Made by a program: the position numbers and the translations under genes | NCBI RefSeq assembly: GCF_013386115.1 | Contig: NZ_JACAOR010000010.1 | Location: forward strand, 1 to 64,000 | Source: Pseudomonas gingeri | Lineage (GTDB): Bacteria > Pseudomonadota > Gammaproteobacteria > Pseudomonadales > Pseudomonadaceae | Length of the DNA stretch: 64,000 nucleotides | Direction of reading: 5' to 3' | The notes under the pieces: generated by a model | The model's database searches: none | Seen by the model: only the letters and a program-made list of their open reading frames with translations | Told to the model about the DNA's origin: nothing | Shown here: piece by piece, positions 23,286-32,512 of the stretch | Position numbering within the stretch: the stretch's first letter is position 1 | How the letters are laid out: each line of letters begins with the position of its first letter

Positions 23286-25520
23286 TCAGGAGTGCCCCTG
23301 CGGCTGCAGCATCAACACCGCCAGCGGCGGCAGGTTCAGCACCAGCGACGTGGCCTGTCCATGGCTGGCGTGGTCCTCGGTGAAAGCCCCGCCCCCATTG
23401 CCATAATTGGAACCGGCATAGATCGCCGCGTCGCTGTTGATCACCTCCTTCCACTGCCCGGCAAAAGGCACGCCGATCCGATACGCCTCGCGCGGCACCG
23501 GGGTGAAGTTGGCGACCACCAGCAGCGGTCGCCCTTCGCGGCTCCAGCGCAGCCAGGCGTAGACGCTGTTGGTCGCGTCATCGCCGATCAACCACTGGAA
23601 GCCCTGGGGGGCACCGTCCTGGTCGTACAGCGCCGGCTCGTCGCGATACAGCTGGTTGAGATCGCTCACCAGCTTCTGCACACCGAGGTGCTCGGAGTAT
23701 TGCAGCAGGTACCAGTCCAGTTGCTGGTCGTGATTCCACTCGCGCCACTGGCCGAACTCACAGCCCATGAACAGCAGCTTCTTGCCCGGATGCCCCCACA
23801 TGAAACTCAGGTAGGCCCGCAGGTTGGCGAACTTCTGCCAGCGGTCGCCGGGCATCTTGTCGATCAGCGAATGCTTGCCGTGCACCACTTCATCATGGGA
23901 AATCGGCAGGATGAAACGCTCGGACCAGGCGTACACCAGGCCGAAACTCAGCTCGTTGTGGTGATGCGCACGGTACACCGGGTCCTGCTGGATGTAGTGC
24001 AGCGAGTCATGCATCCAGCCCATGTTCCACTTGTAGGCGAAACCCAGGCCGCCCTGCTGGGTGCCCTGGCTGACTCCCGGCCAGGCCGTGGACTCCTCGG
24101 CGATGACCAGCGCGCCCGGGGCTTCCAGGGCTACCACATCGTTGAGATGACGGAGGAAATCGATGGCCTCGAGGTTCTCGCGGCCGCCATGCCGGTTGGG
24201 TACCCACTCCCCGGCCTTGCGCGAATAGTCGCGGTAGAGCATCGAGGCCACCGCATCCACCCGCAGCCCGTCGACATGGAAATGCTTGAGCCAGTGCAGC
24301 GCCGACGCCAGCATGAAGCCGTGCACCTCGGTGCGTCCGAGGTTGTAGATCAGCGTGTCCCAATCCTGGTGAAAGCCTTCCAGCGGGTTGCCGTACTCGT
24401 ACAGCGCCGTGCCGTCGAATTGCGCCAGGCCATGGGTATCGGTGGGAAAATGCGCCGGTACCCAGTCGAGAATCACGCCGATACCGGCCTGGTGGCAGGC
24501 ATTGACGAAGGCGGCGAATTCGTCCGGCGTGCCATACCGGGCACTGGGCGCGAACTGCGATAGCGGCTGATAGCCCCAGGAGCCACCGAAGGGATGCTCC
24601 ATGATCGGCATCAGTTCGATATGGGTGAAGCCCAGTTGCCGGACATAGGGAATCAGCCGCTCGGCCAGCTCGCCCCAGCTGTACTGGCGGGACACCTCGC
24701 CCACCTCATCGATCTCGCACTGCCAGGAACCGGCGTGCAGTTCATAGATCGACAGCGGGGCGTCCGGCCGTTGCCGCTCGCCGCGCGCCTGCATCCAATC
24801 CTGGTCCTGCCAGTCGATGCGCAGCGGCGAGGCCACCCGCGAGGCCGTGTCCGGCGGCAACTGGGTCGCCAGTGCCACCGGGTCGGCCTTGAGCGGCAGG
24901 ATCGCGTCGGCGGCGAGAATCTCGTACTTGTAGGCCTCCCCCGGATGCAGGCGCGGGATAAAGATTTCCCAGACCCCGCTCGAATGGCGCAGGCGCATCG
25001 GATGGCGACGGCCATCCCAGATATTGAAGTCACCGACCACCGACACCCGCCGGGCGTTCGGCGCCCAGACCGCGAAGCGCACACCGTCGATGCCGTCGAC
25101 CGTCATCACCTGGGCACCGAAACAGCCGCTCAGGTCGCGATGATTGCCCTCGGCGAACAGGTACAGGTCCATCTCCCCCAGCAAGGGGCCGAAGCTGTAG
25201 GGGTCTTCGCAGATCTGCTCGCCGCCGGCCCACTGGATCCGCAGCAGGTAGGGCTGGCGATCGGCGAAACGGCCGACATACAGGCCCGGCACCGCGTTGC
25301 TGTCCAGGCGGCCCAGCACCTCCTCGCTGCCACGGGCCAGGACCTCGACGCTCAGCGCCCCCGGCAGGAACGCACGGATGAATTGCCCGCCCGCACCGTC
25401 GTCGTGGGGGCCGAGAATGGCAAACGGGTCCTGGTGTTCGGCCCGCACCAGCGCTTCGATATCGTGGCTGGCGGGTAACAGGCTGGCCTTTGTCTTACCT
25501 TGTTCCTTACTTGAACTCAT
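23286..25520 (-). CDS. glgB: 1,4-alpha-glucan branching enzyme
   Basis: 744 residues. N-terminal beta domains (DPFAILGPHDDGAGG, then CBM48 about 130-240: VRFAVWAPNARRVSVVGDFN) precede the GH13 barrel, with the nucleophile in GLRVDAVASMLY (about 423), the acid in VIAEESTAWPGVS (about 474) and SHDEVVHGK (about 545). It introduces alpha-1,6 branches into glucan from GlgA or GlgE. The start overlaps the treS stop (ATGA), so it is the last gene of glgE-treS-glgB. Confidence 0.95.
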   Translation of the reverse strand: MSSSKEQGKTKASLLPASHDIEALVRAEHQDPFAILGPHDDGAGGQFIRAFLPGALSVEVLARGSEEVLGRLDSNAVPGLYVGRFADRQPYLLRIQWAGGEQICEDPYSFGPLLGEMDLYLFAEGNHRDLSGCFGAQVMTVDGIDGVRFAVWAPNARRVSVVGDFNIWDGRRHPMRLRHSSGVWEIFIPRLHPGEAYKYEILAADAILPLKADPVALATQLPPDTASRVASPLRIDWQDQDWMQARGERQRPDAPLSIYELHAGSWQCEIDEVGEVSRQYSWGELAERLIPYVRQLGFTHIELMPIMEHPFGGSWGYQPLSQFAPSARYGTPDEFAAFVNACHQAGIGVILDWVPAHFPTDTHGLAQFDGTALYEYGNPLEGFHQDWDTLIYNLGRTEVHGFMLASALHWLKHFHVDGLRVDAVASMLYRDYSRKAGEWVPNRHGGRENLEAIDFLRHLNDVVALEAPGALVIAEESTAWPGVSQGTQQGGLGFAYKWNMGWMHDSLHYIQQDPVYRAHHHNELSFGLVYAWSERFILPISHDEVVHGKHSLIDKMPGDRWQKFANLRAYLSFMWGHPGKKLLFMGCEFGQWREWNHDQQLDWYLLQYSEHLGVQKLVSDLNQLYRDEPALYDQDGAPQGFQWLIGDDATNSVYAWLRWSREGRPLLVVANFTPVPREAYRIGVPFAGQWKEVINSDAAIYAGSNYGNGGGAFTEDHASHGQATSLVLNLPPLAVLMLQPQGHS

Positions 25521-28500
25521 TGCTGCTCTCCACCGGACAAGGATTTCACCTCACTCAACAACCCGCTCAAGCCGTGCAGGGGCACGGGTAGCCAGGTCGG
25601 ACGGTTCTCCGCCTCATAGACAATTTCGTAGGCAGCCTTCTCCAGACTGAACAGGGCCAGGGCCGCTTGCGCGCCCGCCGGGTCCTGCCATGCATGAGCA
25701 AGACTAGTCGTTGCCTGCCGATATGCCCGGATAAACGCCTCGCGTGAATCTTTCAGGTAACGCTCGGCAACCCGCTGCAGCGCGGCTTGCGCCTCCGGCG
25801 AGGAGTCGCCGGCGTGGGAGCGGTCGAGCGCCATCGCCGCGGCATAGTCGAACGAGCGCAGCACCCCGCTGACATCCTTGTACGGGCTGTGCTTGCCTCG
25901 ACGCTCCTGCAACGAACGCGCCGGTTCGCCCTCGAAGTCGATCAGGTAGGCATCGCCCTGCACCACCAGCACCTGACCCAGATGCAGGTCGCCGTGCACG
26001 CGAATGCGCAAGCCGCCCTGCACCTGCGCGGCAAGCGCCTGGACATGGGCGACGATGGCCTTTTTCCGGGCCGTCAGGTGCCTGACCAGGGCCTGGTCCG
26101 CGGGGGCCAGTTGCGCCTGATGCTGTTCGAGCAATTGCAGGGCCCGGGTCATCTGGCTGCCGATCTGCTTGCCCCAGGCCTGGCTGTCCTTGGCCGTACT
26201 CACCTGGGCGCTGAAATCCGCATTGGCGGTCGGCGCGGACAGCACCTGGTGCATCTCGCCCAGGCGCTGGCCCAGCAAGCCGGCGAAGTTCGCCAGTTCG
26301 TCGAGGGCATTGAACGGCTGCGGGTGCTCGACCGTGCCGTCGGCCAGTTCATCGCGGATCGCCCGCTCCAGGTTGTTCTGGGTCCAGACCCAGGCATCGC
26401 CCTGGTTGTTCAGCAGGCCCTGGGCAATCATCAGCAGGCTTTCCCCGCCCTCCGGATCACGGCGCACCACCGACCCCAGCAACGGCGAAATATGCCTGAA
26501 GCCGGCGGCACTCAGGTAGGCACTCATTTCCAGTTCGGGGTGAATGCCGGCGCTGACCTTGCGGATCAGCTTGAGCATCACCCGCTCACCCACCACCACC
26601 GAGCTGTTGGACTGCTCGGCGGACAGGTAACGCACCTCGGCATCCGCCGGCAACGGCTGCGCCAGCAGTTCGGCGCTGGCCTGGAAATGCAGCTCGCCGG
26701 CGCTGCCGCTGAGCACGCTGCCGGCCTGCAAGCCCTGGATCACCGCCCGCACAAAACTCTCGAGACTGAAGGCATCGGTGATCAGACCCACCTGGCGCCC
26801 GCGCCGGACCCGGGCCAGTGCCAGTTGCTGGGGCAGCGCGGCATTGATGTGCTCTTCGGCCAGCAGGCCGAAGGGTATCTGGTAGCGGCTGACCTGGCCG
26901 CCGACCGTCACCTCGACTTCGCCGAGCAGCACCGGTTGCTGGGCATCGCCGAAACGCAGGCCATAGAGCAGATGCACCTGTTCGATGGCGGCATCCTTGT
27001 TGGCGAACCAGCGCCGCTTGGGCAGCCACTCGGGCAACGACACCTGCTCCAGGGTGGTGCGCGAAGGGGCTTCGAGCAATTCTTCGAGGCGCTTTTTCAA
27101 GACCAGGGTGGTGAAGTCCGGCAGGCTCTGGGGGGCTTCCACATGCCAGCTGGGCATCTGCGTCTCGGCAGCCAGGAGGAACCAATAGAAGCCGTAAGGC
27201 GCCAGGGTCAGCAGGAAATTCAATTGCCCGATAGGCGGAAAGGCGTTGCCCCCGAGCATCTCCACCGGCACCTTGCCAGCAAAGTGCGACAGGTCCAGTT
27301 CCGCCGCCTGGGCGGTACGCGAGACGTTGGCGACACACAGGATGATTTCGCTCTTGCCATCCGCCCCGGTGTATTCGCGGGTGTAGGCGAGGATCCGGCG
27401 ATTGGCCGGCGATAGCATTTTCAGGCTGCCGCGACCAAAGGCCTTCTGCTGCTTGCGCACCGCCAGCAGGCGTCGGGTCCAGTTCAGCAATGAATGGGGA
27501 TCGCCGGCCTGGGTCTCGACGTTCACCGACGGATAACCGTAGAGCGGGTCCATGATCGGTGGCAGTACCAGGCTGGCCGGATCGGCGCGGGAAAAACCGC
27601 CGTTGCGGTCGATCGACCACTGCATCGGCGTACGCACACCATCGCGGTCGCCCAGGTAGATATTGTCGCCCATGCCGATTTCATCGCCGTAGTACAGGGT
27701 CGGCGTGCCCGGCATCGACAGCAGCAGGCTGTTGAGCAGTTCGATCCTTCGGCGGTCACGCTCCATCAGCGGCGCCAGGCGCCGGCGGATACCGAGATTG
27801 ATCCGCGCCCGGCGGTCGGCGGCATAGTAATTCCACAGATAGTCGCGCTCACGGTCGGTGACCATCTCCAGGGTCAGTTCATCGTGGTTACGCAGGAAAA
27901 TCGCCCACTGGCAGTTGGCGGGAATCTCCGGGGTCTGGCGCAGGATGTCGGTGACCGGAAAGCGATCTTCCTGGGCCAGGGCCATGTACATGCGCGGCAT
28001 CAGCGGAAAGTGGAAGGCCATGTGACACTCGTCGCCGTTGTCGCCCTTCTGGTCACCGAAATACAACTGGGTGTCTTCCGGCCACTGGTTGGCTTCGGCC
28101 AGCAGCATGCGGTCGGGGTAATGGGCGTCGATTTCGGCACGGATCTGCTTGAGCACCTGGTGGGTCTCGGGCAGGTTCTCGTTATTGGTGCCGTCGCGCT
28201 CGATCAGGTAGGGAATGGCGTCCAGGCGCAGGCCGTCGATGCCCATGTCGAGCCAGTAGCGCATCACCGACAGCACCGCCTTCATGACCTGCGGATTGTC
28301 GAAGTTCAGGTCCGGCTGGTGGGAGTAGAAACGGTGCCAGAAGTATTGGCCGGCGACGGGGTCCCAGGTCCAGTTGGACTTCTCGGTGTCGAGAAAGATG
28401 ATCCGGGTCTCGTTGTACTTGTCATCGGTGTCGGACCACACATAGAAGTCCCGCGCACTGGAGCCCGGCTTGGCCTTGCGGGCCCGCTGGAACCAGGGGT

Positions 28501-28855
28501 GCTGGTCGGAGGTGTGGTTGATCACCAGCTCGGTGATCACCCGCAGGCCGCGCTTGTGCGCCTCGGCGATGAACCGCCGGGCATCGGCGAGGGTCCCGTA
28601 GTCGCTGTGGACCCCGCGATATTCGGCGATGTCGTAGCCATCGTCGCGGCGTGGCGAGGGGTAGAACGGCAGCAGCCAGATCGTGTTGACGCCGAGGTCG
28701 GCGATATAGTCGAGCTTGGCAATCAGGCCGGGAAAGTCGCCGATACCATCGTTATTCGAGTCGAAAAAGGACTTTACATGCACTTGATAGATGACCGCAT
28801 CCTTGTACCAGAGGGGGTCATTGATAAAGGTTGCTGGGCGGGATTTCTTCGCCAT
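25517..28855 (-). CDS. treS: Trehalose synthase fused to maltokinase
   Basis: 1112 residues, twice the size of TreS alone. The N-terminal half is a GH13 trehalose synthase: nucleophile in GLRLDAIPYLI (about 212), acid in LLAEANQWPED (about 252) and FLRNHDELTLEM (about 323). From about residue 560 there is a maltokinase (Pep2/Mak) domain with LVLKKRLEELLE at its start and the kinase motif RVHGDLHLGQVL plus LIDFEGEPAR (about 950-975). It interconverts trehalose and maltose and phosphorylates maltose to maltose-1-phosphate for GlgE. AGAGGA precedes the ATG. Confidence 0.95.
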   Translation of the reverse strand: MAKKSRPATFINDPLWYKDAVIYQVHVKSFFDSNNDGIGDFPGLIAKLDYIADLGVNTIWLLPFYPSPRRDDGYDIAEYRGVHSDYGTLADARRFIAEAHKRGLRVITELVINHTSDQHPWFQRARKAKPGSSARDFYVWSDTDDKYNETRIIFLDTEKSNWTWDPVAGQYFWHRFYSHQPDLNFDNPQVMKAVLSVMRYWLDMGIDGLRLDAIPYLIERDGTNNENLPETHQVLKQIRAEIDAHYPDRMLLAEANQWPEDTQLYFGDQKGDNGDECHMAFHFPLMPRMYMALAQEDRFPVTDILRQTPEIPANCQWAIFLRNHDELTLEMVTDRERDYLWNYYAADRRARINLGIRRRLAPLMERDRRRIELLNSLLLSMPGTPTLYYGDEIGMGDNIYLGDRDGVRTPMQWSIDRNGGFSRADPASLVLPPIMDPLYGYPSVNVETQAGDPHSLLNWTRRLLAVRKQQKAFGRGSLKMLSPANRRILAYTREYTGADGKSEIILCVANVSRTAQAAELDLSHFAGKVPVEMLGGNAFPPIGQLNFLLTLAPYGFYWFLLAAETQMPSWHVEAPQSLPDFTTLVLKKRLEELLEAPSRTTLEQVSLPEWLPKRRWFANKDAAIEQVHLLYGLRFGDAQQPVLLGEVEVTVGGQVSRYQIPFGLLAEEHINAALPQQLALARVRRGRQVGLITDAFSLESFVRAVIQGLQAGSVLSGSAGELHFQASAELLAQPLPADAEVRYLSAEQSNSSVVVGERVMLKLIRKVSAGIHPELEMSAYLSAAGFRHISPLLGSVVRRDPEGGESLLMIAQGLLNNQGDAWVWTQNNLERAIRDELADGTVEHPQPFNALDELANFAGLLGQRLGEMHQVLSAPTANADFSAQVSTAKDSQAWGKQIGSQMTRALQLLEQHQAQLAPADQALVRHLTARKKAIVAHVQALAAQVQGGLRIRVHGDLHLGQVLVVQGDAYLIDFEGEPARSLQERRGKHSPYKDVSGVLRSFDYAAAMALDRSHAGDSSPEAQAALQRVAERYLKDSREAFIRAYRQATTSLAHAWQDPAGAQAALALFSLEKAAYEIVYEAENRPTWLPVPLHGLSGLLSEVKSLSGGEQQ

Positions 28856-28874
28856 GCTTCATTCCTCTTTTGAC

Positions 28875-28981
28875 GATCGTTCCCACGCTCCGCGCGGGCA
28901 TGCATCCGGTGACGCTCCGCGTCACCAAAGCGCACGCGGAGCGTCCAGAGCCGCATTCCCACGCCAAGCGAGGGAACGATC
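28875..28981. repeat. Intergenic repeat with GATCGTTCCC termini, copy 1
   Basis: A 107-base element bounded by GATCGTTCCCACGCTCC and its inverse GGGAACGATC, with internal inverted GACGCTCCGCGTCACC / GCGGAGCGTCC segments. A related copy lies at 53386-53493. It separates glgE from treS inside one operon, so it may change expression of treS-glgB relative to glgE. Confidence 0.8.
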
Positions 28982-28989
28982 ATTGATCA

Positions 28990-30987
28990 TCAGATCGTGC
29001 TGATCCGCCAGATCCCGAACGGCTGGTGCCAGGGTTCGATGCGCATCCACTGGGTCTTGCCGTACCAGGTCCAGGTATGGCCATTCATCAGGTCTTCACC
29101 CCGGGTCGGGGCATCGTCAGGCAGGCCGAACTCCCACAGCGGCAGTTCGAAATGCGCCTCCTGGGCGTTGTGCGGGTCAAGGCTGACCGCCACCAGGATG
29201 AAACTCTTGCGGTCGGCGGTGCGTTTGCCGAAGTACAGGATGTTGTCGTTCCAGGCGTTGTAGACCTGCAGCCCCAGGTGCGTCTGCAACGCCGGGTGCT
29301 GGCGGCGGATACGGTTGAGCTGGGCGATCTCGGCAATGATATTGCCCGGCGTGTTGAAGTCCCGCGGGCGGATCTCGTACTTCTCCGAGTCCAGGTACTC
29401 TTCCTTGCCCGGCACCGGCGCCGACTCGCAGATCTCGAATCCCGAATACATGCCCCACAGGCCAGAGCCCATGGTGGCCAGGACCGCGCGGATGAGAAAG
29501 CCGGCGCGGCCCGACTCATGCAGGAACGCCGGGTTGATATCCGGGGTATTGACGAAGAAATTCGGCCGGTAGCACTCACGCCAGGGCGACTGGTTCAGCT
29601 CGGTGAAATAGCTCGCCAGCTCGGCCTTGGTATTGCGCCAGGTGAAGTAGGTGTAGCTCTGGGAGTAACCGACCTTGCCCAGGCGCGCCATCATCGCCGG
29701 CGTGGTGAAGGCCTCGGCGAGGAAGATCACCTCGGGATGACGACCGCGCACATCGGCAATCAGCCACTGCCAGAAGGGCAGCGGCTTGGTGTGCGGGTTA
29801 TCGACGCGGAAGATCTTCACGCCCTCCCCGACCCAGCCGAGGACGATATCGCGCAGCTCGATCCACAGGCTGGGAATGGCGTCGGCCGCATAGAAGTCGA
29901 CGTTGACGATATCCTGGTATTTCTTCGGCGGGTTCTCGGCGTATTTGATTGTGCCGTCCGGCCGCCAGTTGAACCAGCCGGGATGCTGCTGCAGCCAGGG
30001 GTGGTCCTGGGAACACTGGATGGCGAAATCCAGGGCGATCTCCAGGCCATGGTCGGCGGCGGCGGCCACCAGCCGCCGGAAGTCCTCGCGACTGCCCAGT
30101 TGCGGGTGAATCGCCTCGTGCCCACCCTCCTCGCTGCCGATGGCATAGGGGCTGCCCGGATCGTCGGGACCGGCCGTCAGGGCGTTGTTCGGGCCCTTGC
30201 GATGGCGGCGCCCGATGGGGTGGATCGGCGGGAAGTACAGCACGTCGAAGCCCATATCGCGGATCGCCGGCAAACGCGCGTGCACATCATTGAAGGTGCC
30301 ATGGCGCGACGCACGGTCGGTGACGGAACGGGGGAACAACTCGTACCAGCTGGCGAACTGCGCCAGGCCGCGCTCGACTTCCAGGGGAAAATCATAGCTG
30401 CGGCTGAGATAGGCATGATGATCCGCCAGACGCATCAGCACCGCCGTGGCCGGCTTGAGAAAACACTCGACCTGGCCGTCGTTGGACAGGTGGGACAGTT
30501 CCTCATGCAAGGCCGTCAGGCGCTGCACCAGGTCGCCCTGGCTGCGTTCGATGGCCTGGTGCACATGTTCGCGCCCTTCCTGCAACTCCAGGTCGATCGG
30601 CACCCCGGCCACGAATTTCTTCTCCAGTTCGTAGCAGAAGCTGCCGAACTGATCGATCCAGGCCTCGATCCGATACACATAATGGCCCTGGCCGCCGACC
30701 CGCAGCCGCCCCTGCCAGGCGTTATTGCCCTGGTCGGTCATCACCGAGCGCTGCCAGTCGGCGGCATCGGCGGCCTTCCAGGCCAGCATCACCGCCAGCT
30801 TGTCATGCCCATCGGTAAACACCTTGGCGTTCACCGTGAGTTCCTGCCCGGCCACTGCCTTGACCGCGAACTGCCCACCATCGACGGACGGCGTCACGTT
30901 CTCGATGGCGATGCGTGGCAGCAATAGCGCCTGGGACAAAGGCAGGACTTCGGTGATTTCCTCGTCCAACGATTTATCAGCTGTCAT
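28990..30987 (-). CDS. glgE: Alpha-1,4-glucan:maltose-1-phosphate maltosyltransferase
   Basis: 665 residues. N-terminal beta domain, then the GH13_3 barrel: YFPPIHPIGRRHRKGPNN, nucleophile in FRVDNPHTKPLPFW (about 390), acid in VIFLAEAFTTPAMM (about 420) and YRPNFFVNTPDI. It adds maltosyl units from maltose-1-phosphate to the non-reducing end of alpha-1,4-glucan. It is first in the minus-strand operon; AAGGAG lies about 9 bases before the ATG. Its partner TreS-maltokinase is the next gene, after the 107-base repeat. Confidence 0.95.
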   Translation of the reverse strand: MTADKSLDEEITEVLPLSQALLLPRIAIENVTPSVDGGQFAVKAVAGQELTVNAKVFTDGHDKLAVMLAWKAADAADWQRSVMTDQGNNAWQGRLRVGGQGHYVYRIEAWIDQFGSFCYELEKKFVAGVPIDLELQEGREHVHQAIERSQGDLVQRLTALHEELSHLSNDGQVECFLKPATAVLMRLADHHAYLSRSYDFPLEVERGLAQFASWYELFPRSVTDRASRHGTFNDVHARLPAIRDMGFDVLYFPPIHPIGRRHRKGPNNALTAGPDDPGSPYAIGSEEGGHEAIHPQLGSREDFRRLVAAAADHGLEIALDFAIQCSQDHPWLQQHPGWFNWRPDGTIKYAENPPKKYQDIVNVDFYAADAIPSLWIELRDIVLGWVGEGVKIFRVDNPHTKPLPFWQWLIADVRGRHPEVIFLAEAFTTPAMMARLGKVGYSQSYTYFTWRNTKAELASYFTELNQSPWRECYRPNFFVNTPDINPAFLHESGRAGFLIRAVLATMGSGLWGMYSGFEICESAPVPGKEEYLDSEKYEIRPRDFNTPGNIIAEIAQLNRIRRQHPALQTHLGLQVYNAWNDNILYFGKRTADRKSFILVAVSLDPHNAQEAHFELPLWEFGLPDDAPTRGEDLMNGHTWTWYGKTQWMRIEPWHQPFGIWRISTI

Positions 30988-31229
30988 CGAGCATCACTCC
31001 TTACGTCCTGTGGACGCTCTACCCTGCATGATCATGGTTCGTCGCGACTGGCTTCATCCTGAAAGGCCGCTCAAGTTCGGAGCCGGAGGCCCGCTGAAAA
31101 GTTCAGACGGATTTGCCGGGAACGTCCACTCGTCCAAAAAGTGCAGTCAACCGCGAATGCACAGGGTCAACCGCTACACACGGTGCCCGGACCCTGCAGG
31201 CCCGGACCACGCATAAAAGAGGCCACTTC

Positions 31230-31397
31230 ATGAATATTCCGATTCCGGCAGAAACGCCCGATCCCAATATCGACCAGCCGACCTTGCCGCCGACCGAGCC
31301 GCAACCGGTGCCGGAGCAAGAACCGCCCGGCACCACCCCGCCGCCGAAGATCGAGCCGCCGACCACCATGCCGCCGGTGATCGCGCAGCAAGAATAG
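31230..31397 (+). CDS. Proline-rich 55-residue protein of unknown function
   Basis: Start at the ATG at 31230, with AGAGG about 8 bases upstream. The peptide (MNIPIPAETPDPNIDQPTLP onward) is rich in Pro, Glu, Thr and Gln and looks intrinsically disordered. There is no signal peptide or membrane helix. It ends 7 bases before the convergent MgtC-family gene. It is supported by the ribosome site and a biased, non-random composition; the function is unknown. Confidence 0.6.
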   Translation: MNIPIPAETPDPNIDQPTLPPTEPQPVPEQEPPGTTPPPKIEPPTTMPPVIAQQE

Positions 31398-31404
31398 ACA
31401 ACGC

Positions 31405-31911
31405 CTAGGGCGCGGGCGGCTGTTTTTCCAGCAGCCGCACGACCCGGGGCATCAGGCTGAACACCCCCAGGGCCAGCAGTGTGCTCAGCACCGCCGTCGA
31501 CTCCCGCCCCAGGCCCGCCGCCACGCCGATGGCGGCGGTCATCCACAGGCCGGCGGCGGTGGTCAGGCCCTTGACGTGCTGGCCTTCCTCATCGGCATGG
31601 CCCTTGAGGATCGTTCCGGCACCGAGGAAGCCGATGCCGGCGATCACCCCTTGCACCACCCGGCTCATTGCATCGGCCTGGGCCCCGGACATCTGCGGCA
31701 CCAGCACGAACAGCGCCGCGCCCAGGGCGACCAGCATATGGGTGCGCACACCCGCGGCCTTGCCCTTCTGTTCCCGCTCGAAACCCAGCACCCCGCCGAG
31801 CAGGGCGGCAATCAACAGGCGCAAGGTGATCCGGGTCACCTGCTGGGCATCGCCGATATCGGCGAATTCAGCTTGCAGCGTCATCCATACGGTGTGCCAC
31901 CAGGCCTGCAT
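31405..31911 (-). CDS. MgtC/SapB-family inner-membrane protein
   Basis: 168 residues with the conserved family blocks LLGGVLGFEREQKGKAAGVRT (about 35-55), THMLVALGAALF and VVQGVIAGIGFLGAGTIL (about 85-103), and about four to five membrane helices. The short form lacks the C-terminal cytosolic domain of Salmonella MgtC. Members are linked to growth in low magnesium and to ATP synthase or phosphate control in other bacteria; here the role is inferred from family only. Confidence 0.9.
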   Translation of the reverse strand: MQAWWHTVWMTLQAEFADIGDAQQVTRITLRLLIAALLGGVLGFEREQKGKAAGVRTHMLVALGAALFVLVPQMSGAQADAMSRVVQGVIAGIGFLGAGTILKGHADEEGQHVKGLTTAAGLWMTAAIGVAAGLGRESTAVLSTLLALGVFSLMPRVVRLLEKQPPAP

Positions 31912-32053
31912 GATCCTGCCCTCTTTGCGGTCGATAAGGGATGGACACCCCCGCGAGTGCGCCAGTTCGGTCCATGACCGCTAATCGGCTGCGACGAACG
32001 ATGGCCGGCCCCGGCGACCTAATGTCTGTCAGCCAGAGAAAAAGGAGAACACC

Positions 32054-32305
32054 ATGCCCGTGAAGATCGATCCAAGCAGCCAGACCTGCACCCTGGAAGG
32101 GGACCATGAAGGGAACCCTATCGAGGTCCACGGCTCGGCACGGGACGTGACCATCACCACCGATGACGCCCTGAGGATGTCCCGCGCGGAACTCGACGGC
32201 CAGTCGATCGTGATCACCGAACAGGAAGCCGATGCGTTGACCGTCGCAGGTGCATTCGATGGCCGCCACCACGTGAAGACCACTTCCAGTGATTCGGTGA
32301 TTTGA
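32054..32305 (+). CDS. Small protein of unknown function (possibly DUF3203)
   Basis: 83 residues with a strong AGGAG site 6 bases before the ATG. The sequence (MPVKIDPSSQTCTLEG, then ITTDDALRMSRAELDGQ and ITEQEADALTVAGAFDGR) is soluble and beta-rich. It resembles, from memory, the Pseudomonas DUF3203 family, but I cannot confirm this. No catalytic motif is seen. It stands alone between mgtC-like and ccoG genes. Confidence 0.7.
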   Translation: MPVKIDPSSQTCTLEGDHEGNPIEVHGSARDVTITTDDALRMSRAELDGQSIVITEQEADALTVAGAFDGRHHVKTTSSDSVI

Positions 32306-32512
32306 TTGACCCGTGTCAGCGTGCCTGCCGCGCCCTTGTGCCAAACGGCGGCGGGCACGCCGTTCGTGGCGTCGCAGGCGGTGAGGCAACTTGTCGCAGG
32401 CAGTCGCTCGCGGCCATCTGATCCGCTTTTTATTCAAATACCTGAGTCTGTTATGCAAACAGTTCGCTCGGCATAGTGCCCTGGCCTGATGGAGGCTGAC
32501 GAGCGACAGACC

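Noticed and set aside
32430..32512. Possible Anr/FNR box upstream of ccoG
   Set aside because: No TTGAT-N4-ATCAA or close variant found; only a short CTGTT-N5-AACAG inverted repeat at 32448-32462.
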